This document shows, piece by piece, positions 9,178 to 15,718 of a stretch of DNA of 64,000 bases. The stretch spans positions 744,001 to 808,000 of the forward strand of contig NZ_JAMSHT010000001.1 in assembly GCF_023805295.1 (NCBI RefSeq), written 5' to 3'. The notes under the pieces are model-generated. The model saw nothing but the letters and a program-made list of their open reading frames with translations. It had not been told where the DNA came from and ran no database searches. How positions within the stretch are numbered: the stretch's first letter is position 1; every line of letters starts with the position of its first letter. Made by a program: the position numbers and the translations under genes. Origin of the DNA: Sphingomicrobium sediminis (GTDB lineage: Bacteria; Pseudomonadota; Alphaproteobacteria; Sphingomonadales; Sphingomonadaceae).

Positions 9178-9248
9178 TTGACTGTTTCGGGAATATGACG
9201 GTTTTGGCACGTTTCTCGCATATGTTGGTGTGATTGACTGTTTTGGGA
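9178..9248 (+). repeat. Pair of 15-nt direct repeats flanking the psp promoter
   Basis: TTGACTGTTTCGGGA (9178-9192) and TTGACTGTTTTGGGA (9234-9248) differ at one base and are 56 nt apart. The first copy lies upstream of the sigma-54 type promoter. The second lies in the pspA leader and includes its Shine-Dalgarno sequence. They could be binding sites or chance. Confidence 0.55.
9204..9222 (+). promoter_or_regulatory. Sigma-54 (RpoN) promoter of the psp operon
   Basis: TTGGCACGTTTCTCGCAT has the invariant GG (9206-9207) and GC (9218-9219) exactly 10 nt apart, as required for -24/-12 promoters. The TGGCACG half is a perfect match. Transcription would start near 9231, about 25 nt before pspA. 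The location opposite pspF makes the assignment strong. Confidence 0.8.
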
Positions 9249-9255
9249 GTAATCT

Positions 9256-9924
9256 ATGGCTATCTTTTCCCGTGTCAGGGACATTTTTGCGGCCAACATG
9301 ACCGAACTTCTGGACCGCGCCGAAGATCCGGCGCGCATGATCCGGATGATCATTCTCGAGATGGAAGAAACCCTCGTCGAGGTTCGTGCCTCCGCCGCCC
9401 GCTCGATTGCCGACGGCAAGGAAATGCGCCGCGCCCTCACCCGCCTCGAAAAGCTGCAGGACAGCTGGACCGAGAAGGCTGAACTCGCACTGAGCAAGGA
9501 CCGCGAGGATCTCGCCAAGCAGGCGCTGATCGAGCGCCAGAAAGCGGCCGACATGGCCGACGGCCTGCGCGAGGAAATCGACCAGATCGACGAAACGCTG
9601 AAAACCTACGAGGCCGACATCGCCAAATTGCAGGCCAAGCTGCGCGAGGCACGCTCGCGCCAGAATGCCATCGCCAACCGGCTGGAAAGCGCAATGACGC
9701 GGGCCAAGGCGCGCGAACTGCTCAATGGCGAGCGCACCAACGATGCATTCTCGCGCTTCGAAAGCCTTGAACGCCGCGCCGACCTTGCCGAAGGCCAGGC
9801 CGATGCGCTGGGCCTGTCCGGCCCCAAGAGCCTCGAAGAAGAAATTGCCGAGTTGAAATCGTCCGAAAAGGTCGATGCCGAACTCGAGGCCATGAAGGCC
9901 GCACTGAAAAAGAAAAGCAGCTAA
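9256..9924 (+). CDS. pspA: Phage shock protein A
   Basis: PspA is a peripheral membrane ESCRT-III-like protein that binds stressed inner membrane, limits proton leakage and inhibits PspF. The 222-residue sequence is almost entirely helical coiled coil after the N-terminal amphipathic segment (MAIFSRVRDIFAANMTELL). It has the family sequence EDPARMIRMIILEMEETL near residues 28-45. It is first in the psp operon and is followed after 36 nt by pspB. Confidence 0.95.
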   Translation: MAIFSRVRDIFAANMTELLDRAEDPARMIRMIILEMEETLVEVRASAARSIADGKEMRRALTRLEKLQDSWTEKAELALSKDREDLAKQALIERQKAADMADGLREEIDQIDETLKTYEADIAKLQAKLREARSRQNAIANRLESAMTRAKARELLNGERTNDAFSRFESLERRADLAEGQADALGLSGPKSLEEEIAELKSSEKVDAELEAMKAALKKKSS

Positions 9925-9960
9925 TCCGCGCCACGGGACGACGGATCAAAGGGGATAATG

Positions 9961-10290
9961 ATGGGTGACGAATTCATTGGTTTTTTCGCTATTTTCGCGA
10001 TCTTCATCGGCCTGCCTTGGCTGATCTTCCACTATGTGACGAAGTGGAAATCCCAGACCAGCCTTACCGAACCTGACGAGCGCCTGCTCGACGAACTGCA
10101 CGATCTCGCGCGCCGTCTCGACGATCGCATCCAGACGATCGAGCGGATCATGAGCGCCGAGGACCCGGACTGGAAGCGCCGTTCGATCGCCTACAATCCG
10201 GTAGACGATCGCGATGAAAGCCTGCTCGGCCGCGCTGACGATCTGCTCGCCGAACATGAAGCGCTCCTCTCGCGCCGCAAGGAGAAGTGA
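9961..10290 (+). CDS. pspB: Envelope stress response membrane protein PspB
   Basis: PspB and PspC are inner-membrane sensors that relieve PspA inhibition of PspF. This 109-residue protein has one N-terminal membrane helix (FIGFFAIFAIFIGLPWLIFHY) and then a coiled coil whose core, LDELHDLARRLDDRIQTIER, followed by EDPDWKRR, is typical of PspB. A C-terminal extension of about 35 residues is longer than in enterobacteria. Two adjacent ATGs exist; I chose the second, 6 nt after AGGGG. Its stop overlaps the pspC start. Confidence 0.85.
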   Translation: MGDEFIGFFAIFAIFIGLPWLIFHYVTKWKSQTSLTEPDERLLDELHDLARRLDDRIQTIERIMSAEDPDWKRRSIAYNPVDDRDESLLGRADDLLAEHEALLSRRKEK

Positions 10291-10679
10291 TGATGGCCAA
10301 CGAACCTCGCCAAACCAAATTCTACAAGGACAAGCGCAACGGTCAGATCATGGGCGTGTGCGCGGGCCTCGCCGACTATACCGGCGTCGACGTCACGCTG
10401 ATGCGGATCATGGTCGCCTTCGCCATCTTCATGTCGGGCGGCAGCGCGCTATTGCTCTATCTCATCGCGGGGATCGTTGCACAGAATCGGCCCGCCGACC
10501 TCACCTATAGCGACGAGGAAGACGAGAAGTTCTGGCGCGGTGTGCGCGTCTCGCCGAAGAAATCGGCCCGCCGCATCAACTCGCAATTTCGCGAACTCGA
10601 TCGTCGCCTGGCCGATATCGAGAGTTATGTGACCAACGAAAACCGCGTTCTGGCTCGCCAGATCGACGAGCTTCGCTAG
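10290..10679 (+). CDS. pspC: Envelope stress response membrane protein PspC
   Basis: A membrane partner of PspB with the PspC domain at residues 10-70: DKRNGQIMGVCAGLADYTG, then the hydrophobic segment IMVAFAIFMSGGSALLLYLI. The C-terminal 40 residues form a coiled coil, RRLADIESYVTNENRVLARQ, followed by IDELR. It has the same layout as the motif in the four small downstream genes. ATG codons at 10290 and 10293 are both possible, with GGAG just upstream. The start overlaps the pspB stop. Confidence 0.88.
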   Translation: MMANEPRQTKFYKDKRNGQIMGVCAGLADYTGVDVTLMRIMVAFAIFMSGGSALLLYLIAGIVAQNRPADLTYSDEEDEKFWRGVRVSPKKSARRINSQFRELDRRLADIESYVTNENRVLARQIDELR

Positions 10680-10691
10680 GGGAGATCAGTC

Positions 10692-10994
10692 ATGGGCGGT
10701 GATGAAGTTTTCGCACTTTTGATCGTGGTGGGCATCCCATGCCTGCTCACCTTTTTCATCCTCAATCGGGTATTCGACTACAAGAAGCACCAGCTCGAGG
10801 TGCAGGCTGGCAACGCGGCTGAGAAAGCAGCACAATATGCGGTCGACAACAAGGACCTTGAGCAACGTGTACGCGTGCTCGAAAAAATCGTCACCGATGG
10901 CGGCGCCGTGACTGCAGCGCAGATCGAAGCGCTGCGCGATTTACCCGAAGAGCGGCTCAACCGCCAGCTCGAGGATCTCAAGAGCAAGGCCTGA
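10692..10994 (+). CDS. Small PspB-like membrane/coiled-coil protein, paralogue 1
   Basis: A 100-residue protein with one N-terminal membrane helix (VFALLIVVGIPCLLTFFILN) followed by a charged coiled coil. The motif QRVRVLEKIVTDGG, followed by AAQIEALRDL, recurs in the next three genes and more loosely in PspB and PspC. The layout (short periplasmic end, single helix, cytoplasmic coiled coil) is that of PspB. No other domain is visible. It is 12 nt downstream of pspC, with GGGGAG before the ATG, so almost certainly in the psp operon. The function is inferred only from operon context and similarity. Confidence 0.75.
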   Translation: MGGDEVFALLIVVGIPCLLTFFILNRVFDYKKHQLEVQAGNAAEKAAQYAVDNKDLEQRVRVLEKIVTDGGAVTAAQIEALRDLPEERLNRQLEDLKSKA

Positions 10995-11027
10995 TCACGG
11001 CGCATTTGAACAGGGGTAACAAGACGG

Positions 11028-11330
11028 ATGGGCACATTCGAATTCATCATCGCGATCATCGTTGTTACGTCGGTCGGGACATGGCTTAGCAATTGGCAAC
11101 GCGCCAAATATGGTTATCCCATCACCGATGAATTCGGCAACGAAGTGCGCCGCGAGGAAGGAACGCGTGCCGAAGCGCATGAAGCCCGTATTGAAGCACT
11201 CGAAAAGCGCATCCGAGTTCTCGAACGTATCGCTACCGATCGCGGCGGCCAGACTGCCGACCAAATCGAGGCGCTTCGCGACCTCGACGATCTGAATACC
11301 ATCGAAGCCGGCAAGCGGGAGAAAATCTGA
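11028..11330 (+). CDS. Small PspB-like membrane/coiled-coil protein, paralogue 2
   Basis: A 100-residue protein with an N-terminal membrane helix (FIIAIIVVTSVGTWLSNW), then KYGYPITDEFGNEV, a short motif shared with paralogue 3. The coiled coil follows with EKRIRVLERIATDRGGQTAD and QIEALRDLDDL. It overlaps paralogue 3 by ATGA. A 33-nt gap separates it from paralogue 1. No known domain beyond the PspB-like layout is recognised; a role as an additional membrane stress sensor or PspA anchor is inference. Confidence 0.75.
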   Translation: MGTFEFIIAIIVVTSVGTWLSNWQRAKYGYPITDEFGNEVRREEGTRAEAHEARIEALEKRIRVLERIATDRGGQTADQIEALRDLDDLNTIEAGKREKI

Positions 11331-11677
11331 TGCAAGGCGGTGTCATCATCATGATCATCACGATCGTCTTCCTGTCCGTAGGCGGCTGGTACGCGCTCGA
11401 AGCCTGGAAGGTGAAGCACGGCTATCCGACGCTCGATGAGAATGGGAATCCGGTCCTGCCCCATGACAGCGGCAAGATGCTCGAACTCAAGCAGGAAAAC
11501 GACGCCCTGCGAGACCAGCTCGAAAAGGTTTACGACCGCATCGAGACGCTTGAGCGCATCGTCACCGACAAGCCCTCGCGCCTTGCCGAGGAAATCGATA
11601 AGCTGGCCGCATTGCCGCCCCGGCCCAACACGCCCGAGCCGGACCTTCAAGCTTCGGTCGACAAGGAGAAAAAGTAA
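11330..11677 (+). CDS. Small PspB-like membrane/coiled-coil protein, paralogue 3
   Basis: A 115-residue protein with an N-terminal membrane helix (VIIMIITIVFLSVGGWYALE), the shared motif KHGYPTLDENGNPV, and a coiled coil with YDRIETLERIVTDKPSRLAE and EIDKLAAL. Its Pro-rich tail (PPRPNTPEPD) is unique in the set. The ATG overlaps the stop of paralogue 2, and its own stop overlaps the next start (TAATG), which indicates coupled translation. Confidence 0.75.
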   Translation: MQGGVIIMIITIVFLSVGGWYALEAWKVKHGYPTLDENGNPVLPHDSGKMLELKQENDALRDQLEKVYDRIETLERIVTDKPSRLAEEIDKLAALPPRPNTPEPDLQASVDKEKK

Positions 11678-11910
11678 TGGATCCCTTCACGATGGTTGTG
11701 GCCATTGTATTGATTGCCACCATCGGGAACGTCTTGCGCGAGCGTGCCAAGGCGAAGGGCAGTGCGCCCACCGCGCTGGAAGACGGGGAAGCCCGCGCGC
11801 TGCGCGAGGAAGTCACCATGCTGCGTGACCGTGTCAAAGTCCTCGAACGCATTGCGGTCGAGAAGAATGACACGCTCACCCAGCAGATCGAGGAACTGCG
11901 AGATCGCTAG
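11677..11910 (+). CDS. Small PspB-like membrane/coiled-coil protein, paralogue 4
   Basis: The smallest member (77 residues): membrane helix FTMVVAIVLIATIGNVL, then RVKVLERIAVEKNDTLTQQI followed by EELRD. The GYP..DE.GN motif of paralogues 2 and 3 is missing. It is the last gene of the psp run; its TAG lies inside a CTAG that is also the stop of the convergent collar protein. The Shine-Dalgarno AAGGAG lies just upstream, inside the end of paralogue 3. Confidence 0.75.
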   Translation: MDPFTMVVAIVLIATIGNVLRERAKAKGSAPTALEDGEARALREEVTMLRDRVKVLERIAVEKNDTLTQQIEELRDR

Positions 11911-12254
11911 CTGCGCGAGGGGAAAATCCCTTGCGTCGCGATGCAGGTGATCGGCTGAGCGCGACGGCGCGGCCGGTCGTCATCCCCGCGGCGTGTTTGG
12001 CGATCAAGATCAGGCACCGCGAATGTCGTGCGCCCATCGCCGCCATACATCGTCCCCAAGAGCGAAAATAGCGCCTGGTTCTGCGCAATCGCCAGAAGCT
12101 TGCCGTCGGCCACGGTCCAACCACGCGGACAGAAATTGCCTCCGAACTCCATGATTTCCCCCAAGAAGGGATCGGGACCGGCATGGGCTTGTTGCGGTGT
12201 CGCCAGCGTGAAAGCCACGGCAACTGCGGCGGAAATAGCAGTCAGTTTGATCAT
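11907..12254 (-). CDS. Secreted protein with phage tail collar domain
   Basis: A 115-residue protein with a clear Sec signal peptide (MIKLTAISAAVAVAFTLA, cleavage after QAHA near residue 25). A tail-collar (PF07484-like) motif follows: GEIMEFGGNFCPRGW, ADGKLLAIAQNQALFSLLGT and MYGGDGRTTFAVPDL. The short tail ends TCIATQGIFPSRS, which I recognise from other short stand-alone collar proteins of alphaproteobacteria, so it looks intact. There are no phage genes nearby. The two cysteines could form a disulfide in the periplasm or outside. Function is unknown. Confidence 0.8.
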   Translation of the reverse strand: MIKLTAISAAVAVAFTLATPQQAHAGPDPFLGEIMEFGGNFCPRGWTVADGKLLAIAQNQALFSLLGTMYGGDGRTTFAVPDLDRQTRRGDDDRPRRRAQPITCIATQGIFPSRS

Positions 12255-12342
12255 CTTGGCCCCTCTTCTTTGGGTTGAGAGTCCAGTCTACGCCCCATCT
12301 TCCCGATTGCCAGCCCCCGCCCCTGCGAGCTAGGGCGATCCC

Positions 12343-12750
12343 ATGTCTCTACCCGCACTTTCCGACATCCAGGACGAATATGAGTTTCTCGACAGCGAGG
12401 ATCGGTATCGCCTGCTGATCGATCTCGGTCGCAAGCTCGAGCCGATGCCCGATGCGTTGAAAACCGACGCCACCAAGGTGCGCGGCTGCTCGGCGAGCGT
12501 CTGGGTCTATCCGACACAGGATGGCGACAAGCTCCACTTCCTCGCCGACAGCAACGCCGCCATCACCAAGGGCGTGGTCGCATTGGTCCTCGCAGCCGTG
12601 CAGAACAAGCCGGCGGCCGATGTCGCACAAACCGACATCACCGCCGCGCTCGAACCTTTCGACCTTACCAACGAACTTTCCTCGAACCGCACCCAGGGCG
12701 TACCCAACATGATTGCGCTGGTGCGAGAGACGGCCGAGCGGCTCAAGTGA
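12343..12750 (+). CDS. sufE: SufE family cysteine desulfurase sulfur acceptor
   Basis: SufE accepts persulfide sulfur from the desulfurase SufS and stimulates it during iron-sulfur cluster assembly. At 135 residues it is of normal length. The active cysteine is C49 in VRGCSASVWV, and the family helix DRYRLLIDLGR precedes it. It starts at ATG and ends in a GTGA overlap with the thioesterase gene. No suf cluster is nearby, which is common for stand-alone sufE genes in this group. Confidence 0.9.
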   Translation: MSLPALSDIQDEYEFLDSEDRYRLLIDLGRKLEPMPDALKTDATKVRGCSASVWVYPTQDGDKLHFLADSNAAITKGVVALVLAAVQNKPAADVAQTDITAALEPFDLTNELSSNRTQGVPNMIALVRETAERLK

Positions 12751-13181
12751 GCGATCCCGACCTCCGCGACGTCTTCGATATCAAGAAGATGCTCGAGCTT
12801 GCGGGCACGGTCGGTCACGGCAAGGCGGTTGGCTATGCCTATGAAGATCATGGCGACGACTGGGTCGCGATGCGGCTCGATCCGCATGAAAGGCTGGTCG
12901 GTGTCGAGGAGAAAGGCATTCTTGCCTCGGGCGCCATCGTCAGCTTGCTCGATGCGTGCGGCGGCGGCGCGGTGTGGAACCGCCTCGGCGCATTCCGCCC
13001 GATCGCGACCATCGACCTCAGGATCGACTATCTGCGTCCGGCGACGCTCGAGACGCCCGTGATCGCGCGTTGTGAATGCTACAAGCTCACCAAGTCAGTG
13101 GCCTTCGTTCGAGGCAATGCATCGCTGGAAGGCGGGGAAGAGCTCGCCAACGTGGCGGGCACCTATATCGTCAAACCCTAG
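12747..13181 (+). CDS. PaaI family hotdog thioesterase
   Basis: A 144-residue single hotdog-fold protein of the PaaI/YdiI group that hydrolyses acyl-CoA thioesters; the substrate is not predictable. The family features are GILASGAIVSLLDACGGGAV, which includes the Asp of the active-site helix, and TIDLRIDYLRPA. The start is GTG within the sufE stop (GTGA), so the two are co-translated. Its stop codon shares the tetranucleotide CTAG with the convergent J-domain gene. Confidence 0.85.
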   Translation: MSDPDLRDVFDIKKMLELAGTVGHGKAVGYAYEDHGDDWVAMRLDPHERLVGVEEKGILASGAIVSLLDACGGGAVWNRLGAFRPIATIDLRIDYLRPATLETPVIARCECYKLTKSVAFVRGNASLEGGEELANVAGTYIVKP

Positions 13182-13717
13182 CTACCGAGCGCGAGGCGAC
13201 GGTCTTCGGCCGACTTGAGCACATCGTAGGCAGCCTTGACCTTCTGGAACTCGGCTGCCGCCTCTTCGTCACCCGGATTGACGTCGGGATGCAGTTCCTT
13301 GGCGCGGGCGCGATAGACCTTGCGCACCTCGGCAAAGTCGACGTCCGGCTCAAGGCCGAACAGGTCGAGCGCGCGCATTTCCTCGCGGCTGCGGTTGCCA
13401 TCGCCGGGGCCGGCCCATTGGTAATGGGCGGATTGGCGAAAGCCCGACGCATCGCGCGCTTCTTCGGCCGCGCGCTTCTTGGCGTCTTCCTTGGTCAGGC
13501 CTTGGAAATAGTCCCAATTCTTATTGTATTCGGCGGCATGCTTTTCGCAGAAATACCAGCGTTCGGGGCTGTTCGGGGACTTGGGTGCGGGGCGGTCGCC
13601 TACCTCGCTGCAATCGACGCGATCGCAAAGGCGGACCTTGGCGGCCTCCTTGCCCTTGTCGCCATAGGGGCGCCAGCGGGGAAAACCCCAATCGTCGGAT
13701 CGTTTTGCGCGTGGCAT
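13178..13717 (-). CDS. J-domain (DnaJ-like) protein with N-terminal Cys/His region
   Basis: A 179-residue protein with a C-terminal J domain (about residues 115-175) that includes the HPD tripeptide (ELHPDVN) needed to stimulate DnaK ATPase. The N-terminal half has cysteines and a histidine spaced like a zinc ribbon (LCDRVDCSEV, then YFCEKHAAEYN) and no G/F region. It is not canonical DnaJ but a small J-protein common in alphaproteobacteria. There is no signal peptide, so it acts in the cytoplasm. The ATG start lies 61 nt downstream of the rnpB 3' end on the same strand. Confidence 0.85.
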   Translation of the reverse strand: MPRAKRSDDWGFPRWRPYGDKGKEAAKVRLCDRVDCSEVGDRPAPKSPNSPERWYFCEKHAAEYNKNWDYFQGLTKEDAKKRAAEEARDASGFRQSAHYQWAGPGDGNRSREEMRALDLFGLEPDVDFAEVRKVYRARAKELHPDVNPGDEEAAAEFQKVKAAYDVLKSAEDRRLALGS

Positions 13718-13778
13718 GGGACCTACCTAGGCGAGGCTTGAGACGGATACTACCCCCGCCAAAGGGCGGCGGCGAAAG

Positions 13779-14134
13779 GGCCAGGGGATCTGTAAGCCGG
13801 GTTCTGTCCACCCTATAAGGGATGGGCGACCATTCATCTGGGATGCGGGTCGCCCCGCATCTCTAGCAACCAACCCGGGCGACGGGCCGGAAAGAGCCCA
13901 TATGCCGCCCCTATTCGGTCTTGCTCCCGGTGGGGTTTGCCGTGCCGCTTCCGTTGCCGGTCGCGCGGTGCGCTCTTGCCGCACCCGTTCGCCCTTACCG
14001 ACCCGAAGATCGGCGGATCGCTTTCTGTGGCACTGTCCCTGACCCAAAAGGGCCGCCGGGCGTTACCCGGCACCGTCTTTCCATGGAGCCCGGACTTTCC
14101 TCGGCAAAAGCCGCGGCCGCCCGATCCCCTGACC
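13779..14134 (-). ncRNA. rnpB: RNase P RNA, bacterial class A
   Basis: The catalytic RNA of RNase P, which trims tRNA 5' leaders. On the minus strand the 5' part contains the conserved GAGGAAAGTCCGGGCTCC, and the 3' part contains ACAGAACCCGGCTTACAG. The ends pair as helix P1 over 12 bp (14134-14123 with 13790-13779). About 356 nt fits class A. The gene is squeezed between the amidase stop and the J-domain gene. The exact termini are inferred from P1. Confidence 0.93.
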
Positions 14135-14141
14135 GGCAGGC

Positions 14142-14170
14142 GATATGGTCTATTGGGGGCGCGGCAGCAA
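14142..14170 (-). promoter_or_regulatory. Putative rnpB promoter overlapping the amidase 3' end
   Basis: On the minus strand TTGCTG (14165-14170) and CATATC (14142-14147) are 17 nt apart. The predicted start, near 14135, coincides with the 5' end of RNase P RNA deduced from helix P1. The -35 element lies inside the amidase coding sequence. Confidence 0.45.
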
Positions 14171-14833
14171 GAGGGCCAGCAATTTGGCCCTGCACTCGCC
14201 GTCGATGATCCCGTCGATCATGTCGGGGCGAAAGCGGCGCTGGAAGGCGATGACTGCTTTTTCGCTGTCGGTCACATCATAGCCGAAACGCTCCAATGCC
14301 AGCATGAAGCCGGCATCGGTCCAGAAGGGATCCATGAGGTCGCGCGTCGGGCTCGGTAGAGCGAGACGCCGCTTGGCGAGCTCCCACCAAGGAAACAGCT
14401 CGCCCGGGTCTTCCTTGCGCGTCGGGGCGATGTCCGAATGGCCGACGATATTCCCGCGGCTGATACCATGCCGGTTCTTGATGTCAGCGAGCAACGGAAT
14501 GAGCGAGGCGATCTGTTCGTCCGGAAATTCGCGATAGCCGAATTCGTGACCCGGATTGACCAGTTCGATCCCGACGCTCGCCGAATTGATGTCGGTGATC
14601 CCGCGCCAATAGCTCTTGCCCGCATGCCAGGCGCGCCGCTCCTCGTCGACAAGGGCGTAGGTCGTGCCATCCTCGTCGATACAATAATGAGCGGAAACGC
14701 CGCCTTCCTCGCTCGTCATCTTGTCGAGCGCAGCTTCGGCCGTCGGCATGCCGGTATAGTGCAGCACGATGATCGAGACGGGCAATTGCCGCTCGTTATG
14801 ATTGGGCGAAGGGCGCTCGATCATGTCCAGCAT
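14150..14833 (-). CDS. N-acetylmuramoyl-L-alanine amidase, AmiD-like
   Basis: An Amidase_2 (zinc T7-lysozyme-like) enzyme that cleaves the muramyl-lactyl to L-alanine bond in peptidoglycan or its fragments. The 227-residue sequence has zinc-ligand motifs VLHYTG (near residue 25) and VGHSDIAPTRKEDPG, plus the usual WHAGKSYWRG and SVGIELVNPG. A C-terminal peptidoglycan-binding-like helical part follows. No signal peptide is seen, so it may act on recycled muropeptides in the cytoplasm, as AmpD does. A second ATG 9 nt downstream is possible. Confidence 0.88.
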   Translation of the reverse strand: MLDMIERPSPNHNERQLPVSIIVLHYTGMPTAEAALDKMTSEEGGVSAHYCIDEDGTTYALVDEERRAWHAGKSYWRGITDINSASVGIELVNPGHEFGYREFPDEQIASLIPLLADIKNRHGISRGNIVGHSDIAPTRKEDPGELFPWWELAKRRLALPSPTRDLMDPFWTDAGFMLALERFGYDVTDSEKAVIAFQRRFRPDMIDGIIDGECRAKLLALLLPRPQ

Positions 14834-14866
14834 GCCCGATGTAAGGCACTGGAAAGCGTAGGTTCG

Positions 14867-15718
14867 TCAAGCCCTGGCGGCGCGTCGGTCGGCTTCGGGC
14901 GAGGCAATTGTGCGATAAATGCCACGCATGTTGCGGTCCGCCGCAAAGCGATCGGTCTGGCCGATCACCGTCTCCCCGGCACCGAGCAGCAGGCCGCCAT
15001 CCTCATCGAGCACATCAGCGAACTTGGCGAAGGCTTCGCCGCGCCGCTCGCTGCAGAAATAGAGCAGGACGTTGCGGCAAAGAATGAGGTCGAAGGTCTG
15101 CGGCCGCGGCGGGGCCTCGAACAGATTATGCTGTTCAAAGCGGATCATCTTCCGCAGCGCATCGGAAACGTGCCAGCCATCATCCTTTTCATCGAACCAG
15201 CGGATGGTTTGCTGGATGCCCAGCCCGCGCTGGACTTCGAAATGGGTGAAGACGCCCTGCTTGCCCTTCTCGATGACGTGGTTCGACACGTCGGTGGCGA
15301 CGATTTCAATATCCCAGCCTGCCCATTTGAGCGGGTCCTCGGCAAAGATCATGGCCAGCGAATAGGGCTCCTGCCCGGTCGAGCAGCCTGCCGACCAGAT
15401 GCGCAGGCGCTTCTTGTCGGCGCGGGCCTCGCGCAGCGCCGGGAGAAAATCGCGCGCGATCATGTCGAAGGGCGAACGATCGCGGAAGAAATAGGTCTCG
15501 TTGTTGAGCAAGGCCTCGACCACATGGTCGGCAAGGTTGGGATCCTTGTTCATCACCAACTGGGTGATGAGCTCGTCGATGCTGGCAATGCCGCGCTCGC
15601 GCATGACCGACGACAGCGCCGTCTCGATGCGCCAGCGACGGCTCATCGTCAGCTGCTGCCCGGTGCGGGCTTCGAGCAGGCCGGCCAGAATGCGGCTGGA
15701 GGAATCGCTAATCGCCAT
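14867..15718 (-). CDS. cheR: Chemotaxis receptor methyltransferase CheR
   Basis: Methylates glutamates on chemoreceptors with S-adenosylmethionine, giving sensory adaptation. The 283-residue protein has an all-helical N-terminal domain and a SAM-binding domain with WSAGCSTGQEPYSLAM, DILATDVS-like EIVATDVSN, and LILCRNVLLYF. I use the ATG that overlaps the cheB stop; the TTG one codon earlier is less likely. It is the last gene of the chemotaxis cluster. No chemoreceptor gene is in this window. Confidence 0.93.
   Translation of the reverse strand: MAISDSSSRILAGLLEARTGQQLTMSRRWRIETALSSVMRERGIASIDELITQLVMNKDPNLADHVVEALLNNETYFFRDRSPFDMIARDFLPALREARADKKRLRIWSAGCSTGQEPYSLAMIFAEDPLKWAGWDIEIVATDVSNHVIEKGKQGVFTHFEVQRGLGIQQTIRWFDEKDDGWHVSDALRKMIRFEQHNLFEAPPRPQTFDLILCRNVLLYFCSERRGEAFAKFADVLDEDGGLLLGAGETVIGQTDRFAADRNMRGIYRTIASPEADRRAARA

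Noticed and set aside
11907-12254. Prophage remnant, suggested by the tail-collar motif
   Set aside because: No other phage genes, integrase, attachment repeats or tRNA are nearby. The gene has a signal peptide and an intact family-type ending.
12255-12342. Possible small gene or regulatory element between the collar protein and sufE
   Set aside because: No open frame with a ribosome-binding site and no clear promoter or repeat is visible.
13744-13772. GC-rich hairpin after rnpB as a terminator
   Set aside because: CCGCC/GGCGG forms a short stem, but no T-run follows on the minus strand, so an intrinsic terminator is not supported.
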